Source of the DNA: Arcticibacterium sp047623945
GTDB lineage: Bacteria > Bacteroidota > Bacteroidia > Cytophagales > Spirosomataceae
Length of the DNA stretch: 64,000 bases
Reading direction: 5' to 3'
Assembly: GCA_047623945.1 (NCBI GenBank)
Contig: JBLHOT010000012.1
Coordinates: 8,461-72,460, forward strand
This document shows positions 42,464 through 50,735 of this stretch, piece by piece. The notes under the pieces were generated by a model. It saw nothing but the letters and a program-made list of their open reading frames with translations. It made no database searches and was not told the origin of the DNA. A program made the position numbers and the translations under genes. Numbering within the stretch: position 1 is the first letter of the stretch; every line of letters begins with the position of its first letter.

Positions 42464-43423
42464 ATGAAGAAATATACATATACAGAAAAGCAAGATACGC
42501 GTTCAGGTTTTGGAGACGGCATGACCGAGCTTGGAAGAACTAATCCAAAGGTGGTAACCCTTTGTGCCGACCTCGTTGGTTCTTTAAAAACAGCCACTTT
42601 TATCAAAGAAAATCCTGAGAGATTCTTTCAAACAGGAATTGCTGAAGCAAATATGATGGGTATCTCTGCTGGTTTAACCATCGGAGGATTCATCCCCTAC
42701 CCTACTACTTTTGCGAACTTTGGTTCGGGAAGGGTTTATGACCAAATAAGACAATCAATAGCCTACTCTGACAAAAACGTCAAAATAGCTGTTTCTCATG
42801 CAGGATTAACTCTTGGAGAAGATGGTGCTACGCATCAGATTTTAGAGGACATTGCTATGATGAGAGCTATGCCAAACATGACCGTTATAAATCCTTGTGA
42901 TTATAACCAGACTAAAGCCGCCACTATAGCTCTAGCAAGTCATGTAGGACCTGCTTATTTAAGGTTTGGTCGTCCTAAGGTGCCTATTTTTACGGCAGCA
43001 GATCAGAAATTTGAAATAGGTAAAGCATGGAAGGTCAATGAAGGAAAAGACGTGAGTATTTTCGCTACGGGTCACCTTGTATGGGAGGCTATTCAAGCCG
43101 GTGAAATCTTAGCAGAAAAAGGTATAGATGCAGAAATTATAAATATCCATACCATTAAGCCTTTGGACGTGGCTGCCATTATCGAGTCTGTTTCAAAGAC
43201 CAAATGTGTGGTAACTTGTGAAGAGCATCAGGCCAATGGCGGCCTAGGGGATGCTGTAGCTCAAGTTCTTGCTCAAAATTGCGTAGCTCCTCAGGAATAT
43301 ATCGCCGTTAATGATTCATTTGGTGAATCTGGTAAGCCAGAGCAATTAATGAAGAAATATGGTTTGTCTTCTGAGAATATTGTAGAGAAAGCGTTGAAGG
43401 TTATCGGGAGAAAGAATTCATAA
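42464..43423 (+). CDS. Transketolase, C-terminal subunit
   Basis: 319 residues. It contains the pyrimidine-binding domain (F-G-D-G-M-T-E-L, F-F-Q-T-G-I-A-E-A-N-M, S-H-A-G-L-T-L-G-E-D-G-A-T-H-Q) and the C-terminal transketolase domain (T-G-H-L-V, E-E-H-Q-A-N-G-G-L-G-D). The Glu of the G-I-A-E-A motif activates TPP. It works with the upstream N-terminal subunit; each is inactive alone. A strong terminator follows. Confidence 0.95.
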   Translation: MKKYTYTEKQDTRSGFGDGMTELGRTNPKVVTLCADLVGSLKTATFIKENPERFFQTGIAEANMMGISAGLTIGGFIPYPTTFANFGSGRVYDQIRQSIAYSDKNVKIAVSHAGLTLGEDGATHQILEDIAMMRAMPNMTVINPCDYNQTKAATIALASHVGPAYLRFGRPKVPIFTAADQKFEIGKAWKVNEGKDVSIFATGHLVWEAIQAGEILAEKGIDAEIINIHTIKPLDVAAIIESVSKTKCVVTCEEHQANGGLGDAVAQVLAQNCVAPQEYIAVNDSFGESGKPEQLMKKYGLSSENIVEKALKVIGRKNS

Positions 43424-43440
43424 TAAATTCCTACTTTTAA

Positions 43441-43477
43441 GGGTTTCCTGATGTATGCATTAGGAAACCCTTTTTTT
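43441..43477 (+). terminator. Transketolase terminator abutting the ECF sigma start codon
   Basis: A 9-bp perfect stem (43441-43449 with 43462-43470), a 12-base loop and seven T's, followed at once by ATG 43478. An in-frame ATG (43451) also lies in the loop. It is well formed as an intrinsic terminator. Confidence 0.82.
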
Positions 43478-44026
43478 ATGAAAACAGAAGACATCATAAA
43501 GCAATTACTGCTTGACAAAAGTCAGCATGAAGCCGCTTTTCAACTTATACTAAAAGAGTACAAGGAACGCCTTTATTTCCTTATCAGGAAAATAGTGATA
43601 GACCATGACGATACGGACGACGTCCTGCAAGAGGCGTTTATCAAAATCTGGCGTAATCTAGAAAAATTCAGAGGCGACTCTAATCTTTACACATGGCTTT
43701 ATAGAATAGGAACCAATGAAGCTTTGACTTTTCTAAGAAGAAGAAAAGATGCTAGAAACATATCTATGGATGAAAATCCTGAACTCATGAATATGTTAGA
43801 GTCTGGAAGCAGCACTTCTCACATTTCAGGAAATGACATAGAAATGGCCTTGCAAAAGGCCATATTAGAACTGCCTGAAAAGCAAAGAATAGTCTTTAAT
43901 CTAAAGTATTATGAACATCTAAGCTACGATGAGATTGCAGAAATTACCGACACAAGTGTAGGTGGCTTGAAATCCAATTACCATGCGGCTAAAAAGAAAA
44001 TTGAAGCAATTTTAGGAAGTGATTAA
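43478..44026 (+). CDS. ECF RNA polymerase sigma factor
   Basis: 182 residues from ATG 43478. An alternative in-frame ATG at 43451, inside the terminator loop, would add nine residues. Sigma region 2 contains D-H-D-D-T-D-D-V-L-Q-E-A-F-I-K-I-W and L-Y-T-W-L-Y-R-I-G; region 4 contains L-P-E-K-Q-R-I-V-F-N-L-K-Y-Y-E-H-L-S-Y-D-E-I-A-E, the two parts split by a short linker. It directs RNA polymerase to stress promoters. It is the first gene of a three-gene unit with an anti-sigma candidate and an exported Spy/CpxP-like protein, suggesting response to an envelope signal. Confidence 0.93.
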   Translation: MKTEDIIKQLLLDKSQHEAAFQLILKEYKERLYFLIRKIVIDHDDTDDVLQEAFIKIWRNLEKFRGDSNLYTWLYRIGTNEALTFLRRRKDARNISMDENPELMNMLESGSSTSHISGNDIEMALQKAILELPEKQRIVFNLKYYEHLSYDEIAEITDTSVGGLKSNYHAAKKKIEAILGSD

Positions 44027-44056
44027 ACCTTCATGTCTAATTGACATCTAAGTACC

Positions 44057-44677
44057 GTGAAAGATAATAAGAACCAAGACAATCAACATCCATTGCAAAT
44101 TGACAAAAACTATTTTGACAATTTGGAAAACACCCTATTGTCAAAAGTTAAAGGAGATAAGTATCATCTTCCTTTAGGTCTTTCTCATCCTTTTATAGCT
44201 CCTGGGGGATATTTAGAGAATCTTGTAGTCAAAAAAGACACTTTCCTTGAATTAGGAGTTGAGCATCCGTATCAAGCTCCGAATGGTTATTTTGAGCAAT
44301 TAGAGACCAAAGTATTGTCCCGAACTGCCTTAATTTCAAAGGAAATAAAAAATACTCCTAAGCTTCAAGTAAGCTGGAGAAACTATGCGATGTATGCGAG
44401 AATTGCTGCGGTAGTACTTATATCAGGTCTTTTTTCATTGTACTTTTCAGAAAATCCCTTAGCAGGGCAAAACGAAGAACTAAGCCTTTCAGCCTTGCAT
44501 TCTGACGAAATCCTGAGTTACTTGGAAGAAGAAAATTTAGTTTTTGAAGATTTCACAGAAGTTATCTATTTAGAAACTGATTTTGTAATAGACCAAGACC
44601 AAAAGGTTGGAATTCAGGAATTTACAGAAGACGAATTATTAGAATTGATAGATTTTCAATTCCCAAACGAGATATAA
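44057..44677 (+). CDS. Putative anti-sigma factor (single TM, repeat-containing cytosolic part)
   Basis: 206 residues, GTG start 30 bases after the sigma gene. The cytosolic first 115 residues hold three copies of a short motif (H-P-L-Q-I-D-K-N-Y-F-D-N-L; H-P-F-I-A-P-G-G-Y-L-E-N-L; H-P-Y-Q-A-P-N-G-Y-F-E-Q-L), then one TM helix (about 118-134) and an acidic periplasmic tail rich in Asp and Glu. There is no zinc-binding anti-sigma HxxxCxxC motif. The position and topology make it the likely membrane partner of the upstream ECF sigma factor. The start of the Spy-like gene follows after one base. Confidence 0.7.
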   Translation: MKDNKNQDNQHPLQIDKNYFDNLENTLLSKVKGDKYHLPLGLSHPFIAPGGYLENLVVKKDTFLELGVEHPYQAPNGYFEQLETKVLSRTALISKEIKNTPKLQVSWRNYAMYARIAAVVLISGLFSLYFSENPLAGQNEELSLSALHSDEILSYLEEENLVFEDFTEVIYLETDFVIDQDQKVGIQEFTEDELLELIDFQFPNEI

Positions 44678-44678
44678 A

Positions 44679-45146
44679 ATGAAATTCAAAGTACTAGCCA
44701 TTATATTACTATTTTGTGTAAGCCTTGGGGCATTAGCCCAAAATGGTCACTCCGGAAGAAGTGGAGGAAATATGGAAAGAGTAAAGGCAATGAAAGTAGG
44801 AATCATCACTGAAAAACTTGCCCTTTCTGGAAAACAGGCCCAAGGTTTTTGGCCCATTTATAATAAGTATGAGCACGAAAAGTGGGAACTAAATAGCCAA
44901 CTGAGAACCAAAATGAGATCTCAAAGAGGCCAAGAACTAAATGAAAAACAAGAAATAGCCAAACAGGACGCCATCTTTGAACTCAGGGAAGAAGAATTGG
45001 CCCTTTCTAAGAAATACAGACCGGCATTTCTAAAGGTAATTTCTGCAAAGCAATTCTCTGATTTGGTTTTTGCTGAAAAAGAATTTAACCAAATGCTTTT
45101 AAGGGAGCTTCGTCAAAGAAGAGGTGATAGGAGTTCTGAGAAGTAG
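44679..45146 (+). CDS. Exported Spy/CpxP-like helical protein
   Basis: 155 residues with a signal peptide cleaved at A-L-A|Q. The mature part is mostly charged helices (K-L-A-L-S-G-K-Q-A-Q-G-F-W-P-I-Y-N-K-Y, then Glu/Lys/Arg-rich repeats) and a basic tail (R-E-L-R-Q-R-R-G-D). This is the LTxxQ-like periplasmic sensor or chaperone type that accompanies ECF sigma and anti-sigma pairs (for example CnrX or Spy). It likely reads misfolded protein or metal stress and relieves the anti-sigma factor. The family assignment rests on context and helix pattern only. Confidence 0.65.
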   Translation: MKFKVLAIILLFCVSLGALAQNGHSGRSGGNMERVKAMKVGIITEKLALSGKQAQGFWPIYNKYEHEKWELNSQLRTKMRSQRGQELNEKQEIAKQDAIFELREEELALSKKYRPAFLKVISAKQFSDLVFAEKEFNQMLLRELRQRRGDRSSEK

Positions 45147-45168
45147 TTTCTTTCATTAATCGAATTCC

Positions 45169-45637
45169 CTAGTCAGCCAAAACTTCTTTCCACCTATCTG
45201 ATTCGGCAAGCTCTTTTACTACGCCTTCTGTTAAAGTCTGACATGTACTTTTCCAAAAATAGGTTATCTACTAATTTACCTAAAAAGCCGAAAGGCGATT
45301 GGTACTCAAAAATATCAATCATAAGAGTGCCACCTTCCGTTTTTTTAAAGTGGTGCTCGTGCTTAAAACTTTTAAAAGCCCCACTTAGCATTTCATCAAC
45401 GAAATAGTCCGGCTCCTTGAATTCAGTTATTTTGGAAGTCAGGTTTTGATAAACCCCAAAATGCTTTGCCCTCCAAGTTACAGATTCTCCCAAACCCATT
45501 AAACCCTTTGTTTTACCAGCTATGGCAGTTTAATTTGTCTGACTTGTAGATTTCTTATGTAAATCGATGCTTCTGGAAAGATCGAAGACAATTTCTCTTT
45601 TCGTAGACACTTTAGTTTGGAGTTCTATTCTTGGCAT
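45169..45637 (-). pseudogene. SRPBCC-family gene broken by a nonsense codon and a frameshift
   Basis: From ATG 45637 the frame encodes M-P-R-I-E-L-Q-T-K-V, typical of Bacteroidota SRPBCC proteins (cell-division-inhibitor-like). At codon 36 (45530-45532) it meets a TAA where the family has a charged residue, then continues in the same frame with A-G-K-T-K-G-L-M-G-L-G-E-S-V-T-W through the domain. Around 45231-45237 the frame shifts: the original frame goes on for a few residues and stops at 45194, while the shifted frame reads T-E-G-V-V-K-E-L-A-E-S and stops at 45169. The 101-residue open frame at 45194-45499 is thus a fragment. Two independent lesions argue for a true pseudogene rather than a sequencing error. 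Confidence 0.8.
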
Positions 45638-45684
45638 CTTGATTTACGCTAACCAAAACAACGTATAATGTTGGAAAATCTTAG

Positions 45685-46140
45685 TTATAATTTAGGAACT
45701 AAAACACCGTCAGCCACAAAGCTCAGAGATATTTCGGGTTCTCTTATTGCTAAGATTTCTTCTTCAGATTTTCCAGCATCTTTTGCGTAATGTCTTAACT
45801 CTTCTACAGACGTAGTACTTACTTCTGGTCTTCCTTTAAATATCACTTTAGTTCCTGCTAAATTCTTAGGGACAAAGAATCCATAGTCCTTAAAAGTAAC
45901 TCTCATGGTTTCCCCATTATCTAAATTGACTGTCATCCAACATCCTTTGGCTTGACAAACTGCATTCACTTCACCTTCGACCTGAATGTCGTTCACCTTA
46001 TCAAGATTCATCTTTGTCAACTCAGAGGCTTCGGAAGTCTTTTTTGCCTTAAAATCTTCTCCGAATGAAGCGAAATCTTGAGCCATTGCTCCAAACGAAA
46101 AAAGAAATAAACAAGTTAAAAGTACGTGTATTCGTTTCAT
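45685..46140 (-). CDS. DUF4920-domain exported protein
   Basis: 151 residues with a signal peptide (cleavage at A-M-A|Q). The body carries the DUF4920 pattern: F-G-E-D-F, V-E-G-E-V-N-A-V-C-Q-A-K-G-C-W-M, F-K-D-Y-G-F-F-V-P-K-N-L-A-G and V-I-F-K-G. The C-x3-G-C-W motif supplies two conserved Cys that might bind a metal. The family is exported and of unknown role. It lies between two decayed genes but is itself intact. A TAAATTTG box (46163-46170) upstream could be its -7 element. Confidence 0.82.
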   Translation of the reverse strand: MKRIHVLLTCLFLFSFGAMAQDFASFGEDFKAKKTSEASELTKMNLDKVNDIQVEGEVNAVCQAKGCWMTVNLDNGETMRVTFKDYGFFVPKNLAGTKVIFKGRPEVSTTSVEELRHYAKDAGKSEEEILAIREPEISLSFVADGVLVPKL

Positions 46141-46162
46141 AATTTGGTTTCGATTTTATTTT

Positions 46163-46170
46163 CAAATTTA
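46163..46170 (-). promoter_or_regulatory. Possible -7 box of the DUF4920 gene
   Basis: On the minus strand TAAATTTG matches TAnnTTTG, 22 bases before the ATG. No TTG at normal distance was found. Confidence 0.35.
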
Positions 46171-46227
46171 AGGTTTAATTTTAAAAATTTTATCTGAATC
46201 AAGAAAGTGTTGAGGCTAAGCCGCTGA

Positions 46228-46620
46228 TTAAAACCATTCTATTAACTCGGGGTCCAAATATTTTTCTTTGATTCCAGGATCTGTTTCCAAAAGTTTTCCA
46301 GCCTCGTCTACGGTCGCAGCATTGAGTATAAAAAGACCACTATAAGTCAGGTCATTCTTTCCAAAGGTCACATATACCACAAGCTTCTCTTCCTTCGCCA
46401 ATCCTAAAATATTTAATATAATGACATCCAAGGTCTTCATTTCTTACATCTTCGTTTTATTTGCTGCAGTTTTGAGAATTACAAAAACATAGCTTTTCAT
46501 ACCTTAGCCGTCTGCTCTAAGAGACATCGCTAGTTCAGCATCATAATTTGGATTAAGGTTTTGACACTCGACTAACGAAATCTGTTAAATGAATAAATAT
46601 AGTAAACTAAGATTCCCCAT
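46228..46620 (-). pseudogene. YciI-family exported gene with three in-frame TAA codons
   Basis: From ATG 46620 one continuous frame of 131 codons reads as a signal peptide (L-L-Y-L-F-I-[stop]-Q-I-S-L-V-E-C-Q), a mature N-terminus N-P-N-Y-D-A-E-L-A, then M-K-S-Y-V-F-V-I-L-K-T and G-L-F-I-L-N-A-A-T-V-D-E-A, the Bacteroidota YciI-like pattern. It is interrupted by TAA at 46585-46587, 46504-46506 and 46444-46446 where family members have sense codons. No frameshift is needed. Only the last 70 codons (46228-46440) are open, starting at an internal ATG, and these lack the first strands of the domain. The ATG is 8 bases after the stop of the upstream type IX-secreted protein gene. Confidence 0.8.
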
Positions 46621-46628
46621 ATTATTCT

Positions 46629-49600
46629 TTAGTTAAAAACCTCTATCCAACCTTTACAGCTTTCCCCTCCATCTAATTTTAATTCGTAGAAATACGTATC
46701 TGAGTCCACGCCTTTACCCCATGAATTATCATAAGACTTATTTTCATAAATGAGTTTCCCCCAACGGTCATAAATGCCTATTTCAGGGCTTGGAAGACCT
46801 ACCACGAATGTATCATTTTTGCCATCTCCGTTTGGCGAAATGGCGTTTGGGATAATACCGTCCGCATCTGGTACATTCAGTTTTTTTTCTGTCAAAATCT
46901 CACAGCCTATATCATTCGTCGCTTTTAAGCTTACCGTATACTCTCCAAAACCAGTGAATCTATAATTCTCAGGGACACGGTTCATGACACTATCTTGACC
47001 TTCTAAATACCAGGTAAACGACGGTGAACCTTCCGTTATATTTTCAAAGATTAGATGATAAGGCTCAGCACAGAAGTACTCGAAAGAATAAGTAAAGTCA
47101 GGAGTGAAAGACTTATCTATAAGCACCCCAACTGCCTTAACTGGCTTACAGCCATCCTCATAGAACGCCCTAACATTGTAAGTAGTAGACTCGATTGGCC
47201 TAACTTCAATAGATGGTGCACGTACAGAGTCTGTTCCAGGCCCAGTCCACAAAAAATAATTGGCAGTACCCGACGCATTTAGAGTAAGCAATTTTCCGTC
47301 ACAAGACTTCAGGTTTTCAGTTACCAAAAAATCTGCTTTATCATCAACCACCTGGACTTCTACTTTCTTGGAGACCGAACACATGTCATTACTTATTAGC
47401 ACCTCAAAAACAGTAGTCTCCAAAATCTTAGCAATTGGGTTTTCAATATTAGATTGATCTAAAGGCTCGGTAGGTGACCAACTATAAGACAAGCCACCTT
47501 GAGCTAAAAGTGAGATTTCATCTCCACTGCACACCGAAGTGTCTGGGTTAGTTTCTACATCGAAAGGGATAACTTTGATTTGTCTAAAACTAGAGTCAGA
47601 TTTGGCACAAGTTATTGAATTAAAAGCCTCCAGCTTCAGGGTATAATCCCCAGCAGAATCAAAAGCGTACTCGAAATTTGAGAGACGAGAAAACACTTTG
47701 CCGTCCAAAGTCCATTGATATGTTCTACTTCCTGTACTCATATTTTTAAGCGTAATATCTGTACCAACACACACAACCGCTGGATTAACTTTATCATTAT
47801 CAATAATATCAAAATCAGCATTCAACGCATCAATATCCAATTTAAAAGCTGCCATATTACAATTAGAACTTTTATGGTTAGACTCAAATGCATTTAATGT
47901 AGGAAACCCAACAAAACTACCTGAACGGCAGACACAGGCAGAATGATAGATAATTCCATTTTTATCAAAGCGGCACGTACCTCCATCTAAGTGATCTCCG
48001 CGTTCCTCATCTGGATTAGTTGGAGCCTCGGAACCAAAATATGTACCATAAAGAAACGACCGAGCCTCTGCCTCAAAAATACCGAAGTAGAAGCTACTAC
48101 CAGAAGTTTCTGGCTTATAGGCATCAATAGAAACAGGAAGCCCACAGGTAGTGCTGTTTCTGTTATAACCTCCGTTTTGATTGACTTTGCCTCCCCATCC
48201 AGCGACATAAATATTCCCACAGCTGTTTACTAAAAAAGCAGTGGGTACCAAATCCACCATACCCACCTCTCTGCTTGAACCAAATACTGTAGAAAACCGA
48301 GTTTCTGATAAACTACTATTTAAACTATGGATAAACTGTCCACTTCTAGGGTTTTGGTATACCGTTCCTTTAATCGGATAATCACCTAAAGTCAACCCAA
48401 ATACATATGCATTACCGGCCTCATCTAAATCTAATAAACTACCTATATCATCTTCAACGGTTCCTAAATAGGTCAGACTCTGTTTAATTCCATTCTTGTA
48501 TTTGGCAATAAAGGCATCTGACCCGCCCAAAAGCTGCCTTTCTAAAGCCAAAGGCGTAGTAGCTAAATCCGTACTTCTGGTAGTACCGAGTACAAAAACC
48601 TCCTTACTCTCTGTTACTCGTATACCGTAGCCAGCGTCATAGCTTCTCCCCCCTAAATAGGTACTCCATATTAGTTCGGATACATTACTATTTAACTGAA
48701 ATACAACAGCATCATGAACACCCTTTAAGCCTTCAGTGTTTCCAGTTGTTGGAAAATCCACCGATTCTGTAATAGAAGCCACATAAATATCATCCTCCGG
48801 CCCCACGTATACTTCTCCTCTGAATTCATCTCCATAATTCGTTATTTCGAAGTTTCTAAAATCATGTAATCCATCGTTTTCACTACCTCCCATGTATGTA
48901 CTCCCTTTCAGTGAACTACCATCCGGAGCAAGCACCGAAACAAAAATATCTGTACCAAATTCAAAAGAAATCCCCGAAGTAACGGGTGCACGTGCAATAA
49001 GGCTCGTCCCTGCCTTAAAACCTCTTTGGTAAGCAGTACTGGTCACTGGAAAGTCCATGGAAGAAGTCGTTCCAAAAATCACTAGCTCCCCCTTAGAATT
49101 ACAAATCAGACTATGCGGTACCTCAGACTGACCCCCACCTAAAAAAGTAGCGTACAGTAATTCCTGCCCATCTGGGCTATACTTCATTATGACAATATCT
49201 GTGTTAAGGTTCCTAGAGTCATTGCTAGTTCCCTCACTCAAAAGCTGAAATGAACCATCTGTTACTGGAAATTTTGGCCCAAAAACCGTCCCGCCTGCGT
49301 ATAGATTACCGCCATCATCAAAGGTGGCAGTGTGACTCCAATTGTCTGAAGTAGAGCCGCTGTAAGTCGAAAACACCAATTCTGGATCTATAATGAGGTC
49401 TAAACTTGTATCATAATCCTCAATCTCAAAAGACAGATTTTCTTTTTCTAAAACAAACTGAGAGTTTACCGTTTTCTTGCTCTTACCGTTATTTTGATAA
49501 GTAAAAGGAGCAAATTCCTTAAACGCATTTATCTTGGTTCTAAAGTTTAGATCACCGTTGGATAGACTCATTTCCTCATGGCCTTTATACTTTAACTTTA

Positions 49601-50120
49601 TGTCTGATGGATCCCCTTTAGGATGAACTAGATATTCATATTTTAATGCCTCACCAATGCTGTAGAGTCTAAAATCAATGCCTTCATAAATGTTTTTTAG
49701 CCAGACTTCCTCGTAGGCCCCGGCGTCCGAAACCCACTTCTTTTCATCTGATCCATAAAAGAAGTTGTATGCTTGCTTTTGCCGTTTAAGAGGTTCAGAA
49801 TTTGGCACGTATGCATTTAAGAAATCGAGAGAAACTACCTGAGTTTGAATGTCCGAAAGACTCTTTCTTAGATTACCATTGTCAGAAATACCTGCATGGA
49901 CTTGATTGGCCATTTTAGTGTCATAAAAGAAATAATCTAGGCCCGTATTTTTTACGAATACATATCCACCAGGAATGTCAGATCTAAAAAGGATTTCCTG
50001 AGGCCATTGGCCTTTATTTTCAATAAACAAAAATTTGGATGGAGCCCTTTGAGCAAATGTCAATAAGGGCATTATAAAGAGAACTAGTAGCTTTCTTAAT
50101 TTACGCGACTTTAAAGTCAT
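46629..50120 (-). CDS. Giant T9SS type B secreted protein with SBBP and PKD-like repeats
   Basis: About 1163 residues from ATG 50120, which gives a clean signal peptide ending T-F-A|Q; ATGs at 50138 and 50165 lie deeper within the upstream ABC gene. After F-I-E-N-K-G-Q-W-P (DUF7948-like start) come SBBP propeller repeats (G-G-x-x-x-D-x-x-x-G-I and T-Y-L-G-G forms), at least one PKD domain (Y-Q-W-T-L-D-G-K-V-F), and at the C-terminus a gliding-motility-type sorting domain: N-A-I-S-P-N-G-D-G-K-N-D, Y-D-R-W-G-K-L-I-Y. It is predicted to be exported by the type IX system and attached to the cell surface as an adhesin or a structural protein. The overlap with the ABC gene is 20 bases. Confidence 0.88.
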   Translation of the reverse strand: MTLKSRKLRKLLVLFIMPLLTFAQRAPSKFLFIENKGQWPQEILFRSDIPGGYVFVKNTGLDYFFYDTKMANQVHAGISDNGNLRKSLSDIQTQVVSLDFLNAYVPNSEPLKRQKQAYNFFYGSDEKKWVSDAGAYEEVWLKNIYEGIDFRLYSIGEALKYEYLVHPKGDPSDIKLKYKGHEEMSLSNGDLNFRTKINAFKEFAPFTYQNNGKSKKTVNSQFVLEKENLSFEIEDYDTSLDLIIDPELVFSTYSGSTSDNWSHTATFDDGGNLYAGGTVFGPKFPVTDGSFQLLSEGTSNDSRNLNTDIVIMKYSPDGQELLYATFLGGGQSEVPHSLICNSKGELVIFGTTSSMDFPVTSTAYQRGFKAGTSLIARAPVTSGISFEFGTDIFVSVLAPDGSSLKGSTYMGGSENDGLHDFRNFEITNYGDEFRGEVYVGPEDDIYVASITESVDFPTTGNTEGLKGVHDAVVFQLNSNVSELIWSTYLGGRSYDAGYGIRVTESKEVFVLGTTRSTDLATTPLALERQLLGGSDAFIAKYKNGIKQSLTYLGTVEDDIGSLLDLDEAGNAYVFGLTLGDYPIKGTVYQNPRSGQFIHSLNSSLSETRFSTVFGSSREVGMVDLVPTAFLVNSCGNIYVAGWGGKVNQNGGYNRNSTTCGLPVSIDAYKPETSGSSFYFGIFEAEARSFLYGTYFGSEAPTNPDEERGDHLDGGTCRFDKNGIIYHSACVCRSGSFVGFPTLNAFESNHKSSNCNMAAFKLDIDALNADFDIIDNDKVNPAVVCVGTDITLKNMSTGSRTYQWTLDGKVFSRLSNFEYAFDSAGDYTLKLEAFNSITCAKSDSSFRQIKVIPFDVETNPDTSVCSGDEISLLAQGGLSYSWSPTEPLDQSNIENPIAKILETTVFEVLISNDMCSVSKKVEVQVVDDKADFLVTENLKSCDGKLLTLNASGTANYFLWTGPGTDSVRAPSIEVRPIESTTYNVRAFYEDGCKPVKAVGVLIDKSFTPDFTYSFEYFCAEPYHLIFENITEGSPSFTWYLEGQDSVMNRVPENYRFTGFGEYTVSLKATNDIGCEILTEKKLNVPDADGIIPNAISPNGDGKNDTFVVGLPSPEIGIYDRWGKLIYENKSYDNSWGKGVDSDTYFYELKLDGGESCKGWIEVFN

Positions 50121-50724
50121 CAACCGCCAAAACTTCATCGCAGAATTGATATTCTCTTTTATCATTAGAGGAAATAATAACCAATTTACTTCCTTCTACT
50201 TTAGAAACCATATTCAAATACCAATCTATTCCCTGCTGATCTAAATTAGTAGTAGGCTCATCCAAAAAAATGGCTTTAGCACCTGTAGTGAAAGCTAAGC
50301 CTAATTTTAATCGCTGCTTCATCCCTGAAGAGAATTGCTTAATGGGCTTATCTACATGACTTTCTAAAAAAATAAGTTTTAGAAACCCTTCTTTATCAAG
50401 TCCAGACTGTAAAGGTTTAAATTTGAAGTGAAAGTCTAATGCTTCACCGAGGGAGTACTCTTCTATTAAATCAATATATGGTGCAGTTATAAAAAGGTGC
50501 TTATAAACCTCCTCCTCAGGGATTTCATTATCCTCTAGTTTGTAGCTAATCTTTCCTAAATTGGCTGGTATTAGTCCAGAAATAACTTGAATTAAAGTGG
50601 ACTTACCGGAGCCATTAAAGCCAGTTATGGCGTATTTCTTTCCCGCCTTGAAGACATAGTTGACATCTTTAAATATCCATTCGTTTCTGAATTTTTTGCC
50701 AATATTTTCAAGTTTAATAGTCAC
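50101..50724 (-). CDS. ABC transporter ATPase (CcmA/YxlF-like), orphan
   Basis: 207 residues. Walker A G-F-N-G-S-G-K-S-T at about 36, signature F-S-S-G-M-K-Q-R-L-K-L-G-L, Walker B A-I-F-L-D-E-P-T-T-N. The H-loop position holds S-S-N-D in place of the usual His (I-I-S-S-N-D-K-R), as in CcmA-like ATPases where this varies. No permease gene is adjacent; it lies between lpxA and the giant secreted protein gene. The substrate is unknown. It probably shares the lpx transcript (11 bases after lpxA). Confidence 0.82.
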   Translation of the reverse strand: MTIKLENIGKKFRNEWIFKDVNYVFKAGKKYAITGFNGSGKSTLIQVISGLIPANLGKISYKLEDNEIPEEEVYKHLFITAPYIDLIEEYSLGEALDFHFKFKPLQSGLDKEGFLKLIFLESHVDKPIKQFSSGMKQRLKLGLAFTTGAKAIFLDEPTTNLDQQGIDWYLNMVSKVEGSKLVIISSNDKREYQFCDEVLAVDDFKVA

Positions 50725-50735
50725 TTAATTTCAGA

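Noticed and set aside
45194..45499. Open frame of 101 codons as an intact SRPBCC protein
   Set aside because: It lacks the N-terminal strand, which is present upstream behind an in-frame TAA, and its last 13 residues are out of the family frame; it is a pseudogene fragment.
46228..46440. 70-codon YciI-like frame as an intact short gene
   Set aside because: Upstream codons in the same frame encode the rest of the domain and a signal peptide, interrupted by TAA codons.
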